A stretch of DNA of 64,000 nt from Effrenium voratum (GCA_963377175.1 CAUJNA010002824.1:685475-749474); one strand, 5' to 3'. Shown: positions 26,433-37,072, numbered from the stretch's first letter. The notes: generated by a model not told the origin, from the letters alone. A program made the numbers and translations.

Positions 26433-26520
26433 ACGCCCGCCCGCGGACCAGGGAGGAATCGAACCCGCGACCGGCCGGCCCGGGAGCAGGCGCGCGAACC
26501 ACGAGACAACTCCCGAGTCG
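26433..26520 (-). mobile_element. tRNA-derived SINE-like unit 2
   Basis: Minus strand shows TTGTCTCGTGGTTCGCG (A-box-like) and a perfect B-box GGTTCGATTCC, then CCTGGTCCGCGG. Same family as 24450-24545. Both copies lie just after a CAAGTTGCTC array, so array and SINE may travel together. Confidence 0.6.
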
Positions 26521-26526
26521 CAAAAA

Positions 26527-27010
26527 ACCAGTTTTTGCACCTCGACCACGCCGATCCCCGCAGAGGGTTGCGCGAGCACCGCAGAAATCGCAAAAAAACT
26601 CGAGTTTTTGCACCTCGACCACGCCGATCCCCGCAGAGGGTCGCGCGAGCATGTTAGAAATCGCAAAAAACCATCGGTTTTTGCACCTCGACCACGCCGA
26701 TCCCCGCAGAGGGTCGCGCGGGAACTTTAGAAATCGCAAAAAACCATCGGTTTTTGCACCTCGACCACGCCGATCCCCGCAGAGGGTCGCGCGAGCACCG
26801 CAGAAATCGCAAAAAAAACCATGGGTTTTTGCACCTCGACCACGCCGATCCCCGCAGAGGGTCGCGCGAGCAGCGCAGAAATCGCAAAAAACCATGGGTT
26901 TTTGCACCTCGACCACGCCGATCCCCGCAGAGGGTCGCGCGGGAACTTTAGAAATCGCAAAAAACCATGAGTTTTTGCACCTCGACCACGCCGATCCCCG
27001 CAGAGGGTCG
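26527..27010. repeat. Seven-copy tandem repeat of a 71-76 bp unit
   Basis: Each unit contains TTTTTGCACCTCGACCACGC, CGATCCCCGCAGAGGGTCGC and GAAATCGCAAAAAAC. The units vary at a short GAGCACCGC / GGAACTTTA segment, giving two subtypes that partly alternate. Confidence 0.95.
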
Positions 27011-27059
27011 ATTTTCGTGTAGTGTCGTCGGCACTACCCCGCCGCCCTAAGAAGAGATT

Positions 27060-27545
27060 TTAACTCCTTGCAAGTCAATTGCGCTTGACTCCTTGCAACT
27101 TGCACTCGACTCCTTACACTTGCAACTTGCACTTGGCTCCATGCACTTGCAACTTGCACTTGACTCCATGCACTTGCAACTTGCACCTGACTCCTTGCAC
27201 TTGCAACTTGCACTTGACTCCTTGCACTTGCAACTTGCACTTGACTCCATGCGCTCGCAATGACTCTCATGACTCCTTGCAATGACTCCTTGCAATGACT
27301 TCTTGCAATGACTCCTTGCAATGACTCCTTGCAATGACTCCTTGCAATGACTCCTTGCAATGACTCCTTGCAATGACTCCTTGCAATGACTCCTTGCAAT
27401 GACTCCTTGCAATGACTCCTTGCAATGACTCCTTGCAATGACTCCTTGCAATGACTCCTTGCAATGACTCCTTGCAATGACTCCTTGCAATGACTCCTTG
27501 CAATGACTCCTTGCAATGACTCCTTGCAATGACTCCTTGCTTTCA
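27060..27545. repeat. TGACTCC minisatellites (26-bp then 13-bp units)
   Basis: About seven units of a TTGCACTTGACTCCTTGCAC type (27060-27255) pass into about 22 near-perfect copies of the 13-mer TGACTCCTTGCAA (27256-27545). The two arrays share the TGACTCCTTGCA core, so one probably arose from the other. Confidence 0.95.
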
Positions 27546-27591
27546 TGATGATGATTCCTTGCAATGACACCTTGTAATGACTCTCATGAGA

Positions 27592-29368
27592 ACAACTCAA
27601 GTGAACCCAGCGGAAGAACCCTTCGCCATGCTTTCGGGAAAAGGAAAAGGAAAATCAGGAAACAAAAAGGGCAGTCACCAACGAGGTGGCTTCAAACCCT
27701 TTCGAAAAAGCGGTTCTGGCGGGAAGGCCAATATGGCCAATGAGAACTATGATCCCTACGACCAGGCATAAAGGAACATCCAAATTCCAATATCCCTATG
27801 ATGGAAACAAGGGTTATCCATCCTATGAGAATGGCAAAGGAAAGGGCGGACATGACAAAGGACAATCCAAGACGTTTGCAGCCATTGCAGAGAAGCCGGA
27901 GGAGCATCCTGCCACACAGCCAGTTGCTGAACTCCAAGAGCCTGCCTATGCCGGTTGGACAGACCAAGATTGGGATCAATCATGGACATGGAACGAACAA
28001 GGCTGGTACTCATCGACATCCAGCACAGAACAAGCGCTAATGGCATTCCATGACGCATATGAGCATCATGAGAAAGAGGGCATCCACGGGAAGCTGATCC
28101 AATCAGATGCAGTTTCAGAACACAATTTGTCCGTTTTTGGCAACAAAGCTGATGGCGCCTGTCATCAACCCTCAGCACAATCCGACCTATGCGATCCTGG
28201 ACAACGGATGTACCAGACCCGTGGGCAGCTGGCATGCAATCCAGCGTTTTACACAGGCCATATGAGGGACCTCATCTCCTATCAGTACATCCCGGCCGAG
28301 ACCAAGTTCACTTTTGCAAATGGAGAAACAGCCAAGGTAAATTGGACCTTACATCTCCGATATCACACAACTCCTCCATGCACCAACATCGACGTCCTTG
28401 AACAAGGAACTGTACCGATCCTCCTCAGTATCAGTCAGATGCGGAACCTCTACATGACCATCGAGCACACACCTCAATGTGACAAGATCACACGCAAGGC
28501 CTTTGGCATGAACCGTCAAGCAGTGCCAGTATCCGGCACAGGACATACACTCGTCGACCTTGCTGGAGTTGCAAGAGTGAAAGCACATGGAGAAGTTGCC
28601 ATCAAGGGCCTCACCAACTACGTCTACGACGATGACAACAGCATCAGGTTTCCCTCCGGGGATATCTCCAAGAGTGAAACTGTTTGTGCGTCCAAATCAT
28701 CCGAGACGAAGGAGGACCTAGCAACTCCTAAAATCATTGGGTCTCAAAAACAGGACCATTGGATCCTTGACAAGAAGAACAAGCAGCTCATCCGTGTGCA
28801 CATCACGCCTCGCAAGGCGTTGTTCACACCAAATGGAGCCAAGGAATGTCCAATCAATCCTGATAATATCAGCCGAGAGCGTACTACGAAAATCATTGAT
28901 GCATCCGAAGGTGGAGATCCAGACATCCTAGAAGACAATTGGAGACTTACATCCCAGGCAAACAAACAAATGATTAACCTGTGGATAGGTAAGACCATTT
29001 TCACCTTCACGGACAATTCGCTTGAGGACGAAGAAGCAGGTTCAGGATCGGCAGCAGACAGGATCATCGACAAGAAGGGCTGGTCGACCGTTGAGCCAGA
29101 TCCTTTCGCACCATCCTCAGATGAACCAACATCGCTTCCGATTGCCCTAGGCAGAATCCACAAGCGATTGTCAAATCCCGAAGAGTTGAAGAAGCTCCAC
29201 CTCCAGCATCATCACATGACAACAGACCAATTTCGGTTCACTTGCCAAAATCAACAGTCGATCTATTTGACAAAATCCGAAGTGAATGTGAAGTTTGCCA
29301 AGCGGCAAAACACGCACCATCACGAAGCAAGACGAGTGGACTTCGAGCGGACACCTTTGGTGACATGA
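27592..29368 (+). pseudogene. Copia-type gag tail and aspartic protease region
   Basis: Begins with a Gly/Lys-rich nucleic-acid-binding tail (LSGKGKGKSGNKKG), shifts frame near 27770 and continues through a linker rich in Trp and Glu. The protease active-site segment AILDNGCT (Asp codon at 28200) lies in a different frame from both sides; the usual DSG/DTG triad is DNG here. After about 28262 the frame returns with protease-type sequence (FTFANGET, DVLEQGTVPILLS), then an acidic linker. Such proteases process the element polyprotein. The two frame changes around the active site mark this copy as non-functional. Positions 28153-29065 are repeated at 63088-64000. Confidence 0.7.
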
Positions 29369-30195
29369 CATTCATTGATCACTGTCAAGTTCCTCTTGGA
29401 ACAGGAGAACACATCATTGTTTTTGTCATCCTGGATGGAGCAACGACACTGCTCACTGCAGAGGCAGTGACAACTACGCAAGAAGTCGAGAACATCACTG
29501 TCCTCAGGAACTATTTTGATCAGTACCACTTGCAGCCCAAACCAGTTGTCGCAGATCAAGCCTTCATGACGGAGACATGGGAACATTTCTATCAATCCCT
29601 TGACATCACACCGATATCCTTGGGACCGAACACACCATGGCCAAATCGAGCTGAAGCTGCAGTTCGACTCCTGAAGGCACAACTCAAGATCATGCTAAGT
29701 TCCATCAAGGCAGGCACAGCACCTGCAACACTGAAGAAAGTGACATATAGACAGCTGGTGAAGGCAGCTGCAACTGTCAGGAGGGAGACTGTCACCTACG
29801 GGGTGTAACACCATTGGAGCTCGCATTCGGAAGACGACCAGCAGACCTCATCCAACTTGATGTCGCAACACCAACTCAGTTGACGATTGACAGGAATGAG
29901 GAAGAGCTGACAGCCATCCAGATCAAGCAGTTGTCTAAGCAAGCATTTCAAGAAGCACATCAATCCGAGGACATCCGACGAGACCTTGCTCAAAATCTCC
30001 AAATGAGTTCTAAGCCTCTCAGGTGAAGGACCAGGTGTTTTACTGGCAGGAAGACAAATCCAAGATTCGTTCCGATGGAAGCAAGGGAGGAATATGGCTA
30101 AAAGGAAAAGTCATTTCCATCGAAGGAGCAATGGTAGGACTTGATCTTGGGGCTCGACTCATCAAGGTTAACATGACGAAGGTCAGAAAGGATTA
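29150..30195 (+). pseudogene. Copia-type integrase
   Basis: A zinc-binding pre-integrase segment spans the frame change near 29242: His residues in HLQHHH upstream, CEVC downstream. The catalytic core follows in the 29242-29808 frame with acidic residues matching DDE: D46 (FIDH), D105 (VVADQAF) and E138 (NRAEAA). A stop at 29806-29808 interrupts the chain; the neighbouring frame resumes with LELAFGRRPADL, and 30024-30195 gives an SH3-like C-terminal piece (KDQVFYWQ). It would insert the element cDNA. The internal stop and frame changes show decay. Confidence 0.75.
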
Positions 30196-30334
30196 AACCA
30201 TCCCTCCGCAAAAACCTGGAATTGATCTTCTCTTGCCAGAAGAGCGAGAATTCTTGCAGAAAGAGCAAGCCGGCTCCTGAGCCGATTCCAAGAAGAAGGA
30301 GTCATTCGCACCAGCTCCTAAGCCAAAATCCTCA

Positions 30335-31060
30335 GTGCCATTACGCATCGCGGGAAAGACAACTCCCAAGCCTGCAGCACCTCATCCGGCAGAGAACATG
30401 TTCGTCGAGGACCTAACATCCGTTCCTGAACAAGCGCATTGGAATTGTGTACGTAAAGGAAAGATCCACATTCTCGAGATCTTTGCAGGAAGTGCCAGAT
30501 TCAGTCACTGCTGCGCACTCACAGGTCTTACAACCTGATGTAATCCTCATGGCACCGGTCTGTGGACCGTGGTCAAATATGCAAAACATCCAACAAGACC
30601 AACAAAGAGTCTGGGCGAAGCGGAAACGCTATCTTCCCATGGTTGAGTTTGTGGCATCCATTGCGCGATATCAGTTGAAGCACGGAAGATACTTCATCAT
30701 TGAAAATCCCCCGACATCCAAGATGGTAGCTGAACTGTATGCAGCAACTATTTTCAGATCCATCCGTGACCTGGGAGATTTCCACTTCTGTGCATACGGA
30801 CTGAAAGATCCTGAATCCGGACTCAGAACCCACGAGCTTGATGCACTGTTTACCTCCAGAGGTAATGAGACCGATCTTCAGAAAATGTAAAAACTTTACC
30901 AGCTCAGTCAAGCATGAACATCAACCCCTTGAGGGAAATGCTGGTACTTTCGCAAGCAGGACCAAACTGGCACAGGTGTATGCTTACCAGTTCTGTCAGG
31001 ATCTCGCACATCCTCCTACGACACTTGAAGGTGAAACCACTTGACAACGAGGTGTACCTC
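30335..31060 (+). pseudogene. DNA cytosine-5-methyltransferase-like domain of the retroelement
   Basis: In series across frames: LEIFAGSARFS (SAM-binding motif I-like, from 30473), APVCGPWS (catalytic-Cys motif IV-like, 30552-30575), IIENPP (motif VI-like, near 30702), then a C-terminal piece with HQPLEG near 30920. The order matches C5 methyltransferases; copia-type elements of dinoflagellates carrying such a domain are known. Between motif I and motif IV the frame changes and some sequence seems lost (stop near 30537). If active it could methylate element or host DNA; this copy cannot make an intact domain. Confidence 0.65.
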
Positions 31061-31160
31061 TTGGAGGACCTTTTCGAACCATTCACCATCAAGCAAGTTG
31101 ACATCCTAAGACAGGAGATGGAAGCCATTGACAAAGAGTTCAACATGACCAGCAGTAGTC

Positions 31161-31852
31161 TTGCGGTCAGAATTCAGTTCAGGACCTCCCGTTCAACAAG
31201 GACCAACCGTTGGTCATCCGGGGACTGAAATTGATATCTTCAAGCAAGATCCTAATGACTGGCGATGTCAGAACATGTGGAATGGTTGCAAGAAGCTGAG
31301 ACAATTGTGCATCTCATCCACTCAGTATGATGCATGCACAGCATACGTCCACACCATCGGCATTAACATGCCAATTACGTCACCTCCGGACGATGCGATC
31401 ATATCCTTCTGGCAACCTGATCAGCTGAATAGAATTTGGGTCTTGCCTGCATCCAAATGCAATTGGGAGGTAGATTATGATCGAGATACTGACAACGATG
31501 ATGACCTGGATGACGAAGAGCAACCTCCCGCAGGAAATCCAAAGCCGAAGGCGATGCCACCTCCAAAACTGATTCCGAAGTCACCACCGCCGACATTGAG
31601 GCTTGTATCAAAGGTTAAGCCAGCACCAAAGAACATATTGGATGAGGAGACAGAATCCGATAATAATCCTGGTGAACGACTGCACTGCCAAGGCGACCAG
31701 CGATGCGGCCAACTCTCACATCCAACGACCGGCGGCATGTACCAGATGGATCAGATACCGACATCAGCCTCCAGAGAGAATCCGTACACCCAGGACCTTT
31801 CGGGAATTCTAAGTTCCTCAAATTCGTGCACGAATACTTTGACAGAGGCGGG
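31161..31852 (+). pseudogene. Retroelement linker region of unknown function
   Basis: An open frame with a moderately conserved-looking first half (NMWNGCKKLRQL, IISFWQPDQLNRIWVLP) followed by an acidic and Pro/Lys-rich linker (DDDLDDEEQPP, PPKLIPKSPPP). I do not recognise a domain. It connects the methyltransferase-like and KptA-like regions. Its reading is broken by the 31853-32375 insertion. Confidence 0.45.
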
Positions 31853-32375
31853 TCTGCATAAACACCGGTTTTCATATTTTGGGTCCAAACGGGCTTAAAA
31901 CCCCGGACAACCCCCCGGACAAACCCCCGGACAACCCTCCGGACAGCTTTGAGGGCCCAAAATCGGCGGGACAACTCCCCGGACAAACCCCCGGACAACC
32001 CCGGACAGCTTTGAGGGCCCAAAAGCCCGGGACAAACCCTCGGACAAACCCCCGAACAACCCTCCGGACAGCTTTGGGGCCCAAACACCCGGGACAAACC
32101 CCCGGACAAGTCTTCGGACAGGTTTGGAACACGCCAAAACCACTCGGAAACCACTCGGAAACCACCCGGAAACCACTCGGAAACCACTCGGAGGGAAGTA
32201 TTCTTGCGAGAGGGAGGGTTTGCAGCATAAATCTCGGCAAAGTGCGCGGACAACCCTCCGGACAACCTCCGGACAAACCCCCCGGACAACTTGCTGGACA
32301 GTTGTTTGTCCAGCAGTTTGTCCCGCACTTTGTCCCGCACTCTGTCCCGCATATCGAGGCGGGTGTTTATGCAGA
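31853..32375. mobile_element. MITE-like insertion with 14-bp terminal inverted repeats
   Basis: Ends are TCTGCATAAACACC (31853-31866) and its exact reverse complement (32362-32375). The interior is mostly degenerate repeats of GGACAAACCCCCGGACAA and GACAGCTTTGAGGGCCCAAA, plus an ACCACTCGGAA run. No coding capacity. The flanking frame (HEYFDRG before, AFVNECST after) is continuous if the segment is ignored, so it inserted into a once-open coding region. No clear target-site duplication is visible. Confidence 0.75.
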
Positions 32376-33770
32376 AGGGCATTCGTGAACGAGTGCTCAA
32401 CCATGCTCGAAATGAATCCGGACTTCCACTTCATTCCTGAGCATGAACGACCGCACGGAGGCAAGGTATTCTGGCTGAAGGCCAGATGCAACGACTATTG
32501 GCGGCCAACGCTTCAAGGTGATGGCCAACATGCAGAGAAACAATACATGGACTTCATCAAGAAGGTCTACAGTATCTGCTGCAATACCAATGCTCAGCCA
32601 GAAGTTTTCGGAGCCGACATCATTCCGATGGTATGCCACAACCGCCAGTTCGATCTTGACAAGACCGTCCAGAATGTTGAGCAGGTTTGCAAATATTTCA
32701 ACATGGCTCCATCCAAGGCAAAACAGATCACCGACCTCATCCTCTGGCGAATCAAGCGATTGAGCAGATTCTTTTCCGGATGTTTTTGACATTATCCAAA
32801 ACAAGGCCACCACAGCTCTACGATGCATTGGGATGCATCACACATGCGAAGAACTTCATGGGCAATAAGCCAGGACTTCTCCTGATGGCTATGTTCCCGA
32901 ATTATGGAAAGGCACGTTTCGAGATTGCGTTCGTGTATCCATCCGTGGACGGGCCATACAATGAGCGCAAGGCAAGGGGACGCATTGTTCCAAGGAATCG
33001 ATGGATCGACAACCTCACATGCAGATCCGCATATGATGCACTCAGGCCTAATGGCAGAGAATTCCTCAATGATCCAGAGATGGAGTTCTACGTGAGATGC
33101 AACAGCGGTCATACTCGACAAGTCGATCTCCAATCTTTTGGCCCCCCTCTACTCTGGACAGAGGAGTGAGCCTCGCCAAGAAGAACCGGACTACGATCTT
33201 CCAACAGAATCCATTCCTCCAAGTCCGCATCCTTCAAGATCCGACGCGCCCCATGAAGACGAAGGCACAGCTCAGGCAAAATACAGAATGCGAAGGCCGG
33301 CACCACCATCTATTGAAGAAGAGAGAGAGATCAAGCCGTTCGCGAAGAAGCCCATCACGTTCATGTTCCATGCAGCTGATCAGCATCATGGAGAACGGGC
33401 TGAAATCTGGGAGATCCCAGTCAAACCCTTCGGGGAGAGTGCACATCCACATGGCATGCATCGACGACGGAATCCTCGACGACGCGTCAGAAGCAGCATT
33501 GACACATGTGCCAACAGGAAGAGATGCATTGCTGATCCTGGCATTCCTCAAGGACCAGGACTACGGCATCCGACTCTCCGAAGAGCGAACAGCAGTGACA
33601 GAACAAACCATCGAGGCGAATAATATTGTTACAGCATGTGATCCCGAGGGGAACATCATGATGAGCAACAACTGGATCATGAAGACAAATCTCGGTCGTG
33701 AAGACATTGAGATGTACACCAGCAAGATCCAGGAATTCCGATGCCTTCTTCAAACATGTGAATAACGACC
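32376..33770 (+). pseudogene. RNA 2'-phosphotransferase (KptA/Tpt1)-like domain in the retroelement
   Basis: A helical N-terminal region (32376-32789) changes frame and leads to RCNSGHT (33095-33115), comparable to the R..QGHS motif of KptA/Tpt1. After another frame change come an I..MENGLKSG segment, GRVHIHM (33433-33453, like the RxHVHLS motif), and a C-terminal part ending NNIVTACDPEGNI, where the family has an NGVxLT..G motif. Tpt1 enzymes remove the 2'-phosphate left by tRNA ligation using NAD+. The order and spacing fit, but identity rests on motifs only. Its place inside a retroelement coding region is unusual. Broken by at least two frame changes. Confidence 0.5.
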
Positions 33771-33777
33771 AACAAAA

Positions 33778-34180
33778 CAGGGAAAAATCCGAAAAAGATA
33801 CATCCACAGAGACCAAGAAGCGACGGCGCTCCACCGACCAGGACGAAATTGAAGAGGAGAACATGGAACCCTCCCAATTCCGAGAACCTAGAAGTTCATC
33901 AAGGAATTCAAGGAAATATACCTTGAAATAGACATGAACAAGAAGGACGCCAAGGAAGAGCTTGAGGAGACCAAAAGGAACTTCCTCCGCTTTATGGAGA
34001 AGTACAACAAGGATCCAACGAGAGCTCATTCCAAATTGACAGAATGCGAGCGAGCCTCATTGGCACATGTCGATCCAAATGTCAACCTCGAGGAAGAGGA
34101 GTTCTATTTCCACCATCGAGGAGAATGGCCAACCATGGAAGAGTTCAGGAAGGCCTGTGGACCATCTCAAGGCACATGAG
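33778..34180 (+). pseudogene. Charged linker region of the retroelement
   Basis: Lys/Glu-rich coiled-coil-like sequence (frame 33934-34179: KEELEETKRNFLRFMEKY, then a WPTMEEFRKACG tail). No domain recognised. It joins the KptA-like and EEP-like regions. Confidence 0.4.
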
Positions 34181-34960
34181 TTCACCTCATCCCTGACGAT
34201 CAACATACGAGGAATCCAAAGCTGGACAGCAAGGAGGTGAATAACATGGCAATGAAGGATCGACCAATCGTGAAAATGATACGCAGAACAGCGCGCACAT
34301 CATATGCCTAAATGAAGCAGACGCATTCATCAGTCCTCAAGATGAGAAATCCAGGGAACTCATCAAGACGTTCATCCGGTTTGGATACAAGGGCATAGTT
34401 ATCAAGCAATGGTCATCCAGACCAATCGCATGCTTTGTCCGCGGCGGGCCTTCTGCAAGAGTGGAACTATTGGCACGGCACATTTCCACAAGGAGTCAAA
34501 ATTGGGGAACTACATTCAGGATGTTCATCTTCGGAACCGAGAACAATTGCACTGATCCCAAATACGACATCCCGACCTCTGACTGCCTAGCAACTACAGG
34601 AACATCCATGTTCACGCCACGCACCACTGAGCAGAGTGGTGAATATCGTGGTATGTTTCCAAAATCATCCAACGACGCCACGTAACGAGGGCAGACCTCC
34701 CGTTTGCTACCGTTGGAGTTTTTCACATCCATCCATCAATCAGCCATGGAGCAGCACAACCAAATCATGCCGCTCGTGACATTGTACCGATGCGATGCGA
34801 TGGCCAACGGTCTCATGAATATCCTCTCAGGTCAGCAGGTTTTCCGGAACGAAGAGATGAACGCAATGAAAGATGATCAACTGGAAACCATGCGGAACGA
34901 TCCTACGTCTGCCATATCAGGTCTCATCCGGAACGCTTCAAGCACGTGAACAACAAGATG
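34181..34960 (+). pseudogene. EEP-nuclease-like region, degraded
   Basis: Across frames: INIRGIQSW, then AHIICLNEAD (an EEP-type metal-ligand Glu would be in LNEAD), a segment with IACFVRGGPSARVELLARH, and later VGVFHIHPS. The succession resembles the start and middle of endonuclease/exonuclease/phosphatase domains. The C-terminal GDxN and SDH-type motifs were not found, so this is a weak assignment. Many frame changes. Confidence 0.35.
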
Positions 34961-35172
34961 TTCATGAATGGCTCTCATTCACACAGTCCGCTGATGGTCT
35001 ACATCCCCAGCAAATCCAGCGCAACTTTGAGCGATCCAAGGAGCACCTCAAGAAGAAGCAATCCTGGACTCCGCAAGAGTACAAGGAGTACAACAATCGA
35101 AGCAAATTACAAGCAAAAGGAAAAGCAAGCAAAAGCAGTTTGAATTTCAAGAAAAAGTGTCAAAAAATGGCA

Positions 35173-35244
35173 TGGACAGTCCGGGGATTGAGCCCGGGGC
35201 CTCCCGCATGCTAAGCGGGTGTGATACCACTACACCAACTGCCC
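35173..35244 (-). tRNA. tRNA-Ala (AGC)
   Basis: The minus strand folds into a full cloverleaf of 72 nt: 7-bp acceptor (GGGCAGT with ACTGTCC) with a G3-U70 pair, the alanine identity element; a D arm; a 5-bp anticodon stem (CCCGC/GCGGG) with loop TTAGCAT, anticodon AGC; a 5-bp T stem with loop CTCAATC; discriminator A. Position 54 is C rather than T, a mild departure in the B-box. A TTTTTT run, a likely RNA polymerase III terminator, lies 4-10 nt after the 3' end. It follows the retroelement coding remnants in opposite orientation. Could be a functional gene or a slightly diverged copy. Confidence 0.85.
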
Positions 35245-35625
35245 CTGACTTTGAGGTCCTAAATTTATGACTTGTTGATTTCAATCTTGACTCGCTGGGC
35301 GGATGGTTTTGTTTTGTTTCAAGCTTGTTTCCTTCCAGTACGCTTCAATTGATTAAGGGAAAAAACCTAAAAAGCAGAAAAGGGGGGTGCCTATCCTAGA
35401 ACGGAGATCTCTCACTGAATACTCTTGTTGGCTGGGCGAAAAGTCTAAAAAATAGCAGCCTTCCCCCATAAAAGAGCGATCAAGGCTTTTTTTCCCAAAA
35501 TCAAAAAGAGGCAGCCACAAGGGCGCCTCCCATGCTTGTGCTGGCGCCTGAAGCCAGCGCCTTAGACCACTCGTCCAAACTGTCCAAAGATATCAGCGCA
35601 ACTTGTAGCGCGTTCGAGCTCAGGG
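35245..35625. other. No supportable gene
   Basis: Mid-GC sequence between the tRNA and the G/T tract; nothing recognised. Confidence 0.5.
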
Positions 35626-36140
35626 TTGGGTTGGGTGGGGTTTGGGTTTGGGTTTGGGGGGGTGTTGGTATGTTTGGGTGGTTTGGGGTGGTTTGGGTTT
35701 GGTTGGGGTGGCTTGGGTTTGGTTGGGGCATTTTGGGGTGGGGTTTGGGTTTGGGTGGGGTGGTTGGGGTTTGGGGTTGGGTTGGGTGGTTGGGGGGGTT
35801 TGGGTTGGGGGGGGTTTGGGTTGGGGTTTGGGGTTTGGGGTTGGGTTGGGGGGGTTGGGTTGGGTGGGTTGGGGGGGGGTTTGGGGTTGGGTTGGGGGGT
35901 TTGGGGTGGGGTGGTTTGGGGTTGGGTTGGGTTGGGGGTTTGGGGGGGGTTTGGGGGGTTTGGGGTCGGGCTGGGTTGGGTTTGGGGTTGGGTTGGGGGC
36001 GTTTTTTGGGGTGGGTGGGGTGGGTTGGGGTGGGTTGGGTGGGGGTGGGTTGGGGTGGGGTGGGTTGGGGTGGGTGGCGGGTGGGTTGGGTTGGGGTGGG
36101 TGGCGGGTGGGTTGGGGTGGGGTGGGTTGGGGTGGGTTGC
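35626..36140. repeat. Degenerate G/T-only tract
   Basis: About 500 bases of almost only G and T on the + strand, built from GGGTTTGG, GGGTTGGG and GGGGTGGG words with hundreds of G runs of three or more. Potential for G-quadruplexes on one strand is very high. Gly/Val/Trp-rich (+) and Pro-rich (-) frames are artefacts. Confidence 0.93.
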
Positions 36141-36299
36141 GGCAGCCTCTCGTTGCTAGAAACCTTTTCTCAACCTTACTTCCTCCTATCTTGTTTAGCC
36201 CCCACACCTCGTTTTGAACTTATTCCCTTGTATTTGTTTCATCTTTGATCATTCATTTTAAACCTTATTCCCTCTGACCTACCTTTTTGACTGAGGTTC

Positions 36300-36507
36300 A
36301 TGGGCTGGCTGGACAAACAAGGCTTAGGACCGTTCGCCGGCAAGGATGGGGCGGTATGGGACATCATGCCCCTCATCCAAGACAAGGACTTTCTGCGCAA
36401 GTATTTCTTGCACATGCAGAATGACCTTACTTGCCGCAAGGCGCCGTTCAAACCAGGCACCGTGGGCGGGGGGGTTGGGGCGGGGGGGTTGGGGAAAAAT
36501 AGTTAAA
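36300..36507 (+). CDS. Possible exon, unknown protein
   Basis: The first ~50 codons look protein-like (DKQGLGPFAGKDGAVWD, MPLIQDKDFLRKYFLHMQ); the tail then runs into a G-rich repeat. No family recognised. Could be an exon remnant; it is bounded by low-complexity DNA on both sides. 36510-36780 is A-rich with a short CA run. Confidence 0.3.
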
Positions 36508-36885
36508 ACGGCATTTCTAAAATCAAAAAAATATATATTCAAACAGCATGCAACAAAATACACACAATTCACAGAAAACAAGATAAGAACCACCAACCAA
36601 CTCAAAAACCAGAACAACCAACAACAAAATATTTAATCATACAACATTAAAGAATTCAAACAAGCATACCAACAAAACAGCAAAAATAGAAACCATCAAA
36701 GAACACAAACTCAAACACACACACACACACACCAACAAATTTCAAAGCAGTATACCAGTAGAGCCGGCGAAGCCGGTGGGCGGAAGCTTCAAAAATATAA
36801 AATACTACAGTTCTCTTTCTCTGTTTGTCTTGATTCTTGTTCTCTTCTTCTTCTTCCTTTTCATTGTTTGTTGTTTTTTCTTCGT

Positions 36886-36985
36886 CATTCTGTCTTTCTG
36901 TCTTTCTGTCTTTCTGTCTTTCCTTCCATCCTTCCTTCCTTCCTTCCTTCCTCCTTTCTTTCTTTCTTTCTTTCTTTCTTCCTTC

Positions 36986-37065
<80 letters not shown>

Positions 37066-37068
37066 TTT
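36886..37068. repeat. TTTC / TTCC microsatellite
   Basis: Long pyrimidine tract of TTTCT, CTTC and TTTC units; mirror-repeat character could allow triplex DNA. Ser/Phe/Leu frames are artefacts. Confidence 0.96.
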
Positions 37069-37072
37069 TTCT

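Noticed and set aside
25257..26593. Cys/Leu/Ala and Arg/Asn/Gln-rich frames of 140-270 codons
   Set aside because: Translations of the CAAGTTGCTCTG array in different phases. Only the segment at 25257-25620 looks non-repetitive and is listed separately.
31615..32491. Pro/Asp- and Gly/Cys-rich frames on both strands
   Set aside because: They lie in the MITE-like insertion with GGACAA-type repeats.
35532..36248. Gly/Trp/Val-rich frames up to 238 codons and a Pro/Asn/Gln-rich minus frame of 195 codons
   Set aside because: All arise from the G/T-only tract; composition is that of the repeat in every frame.
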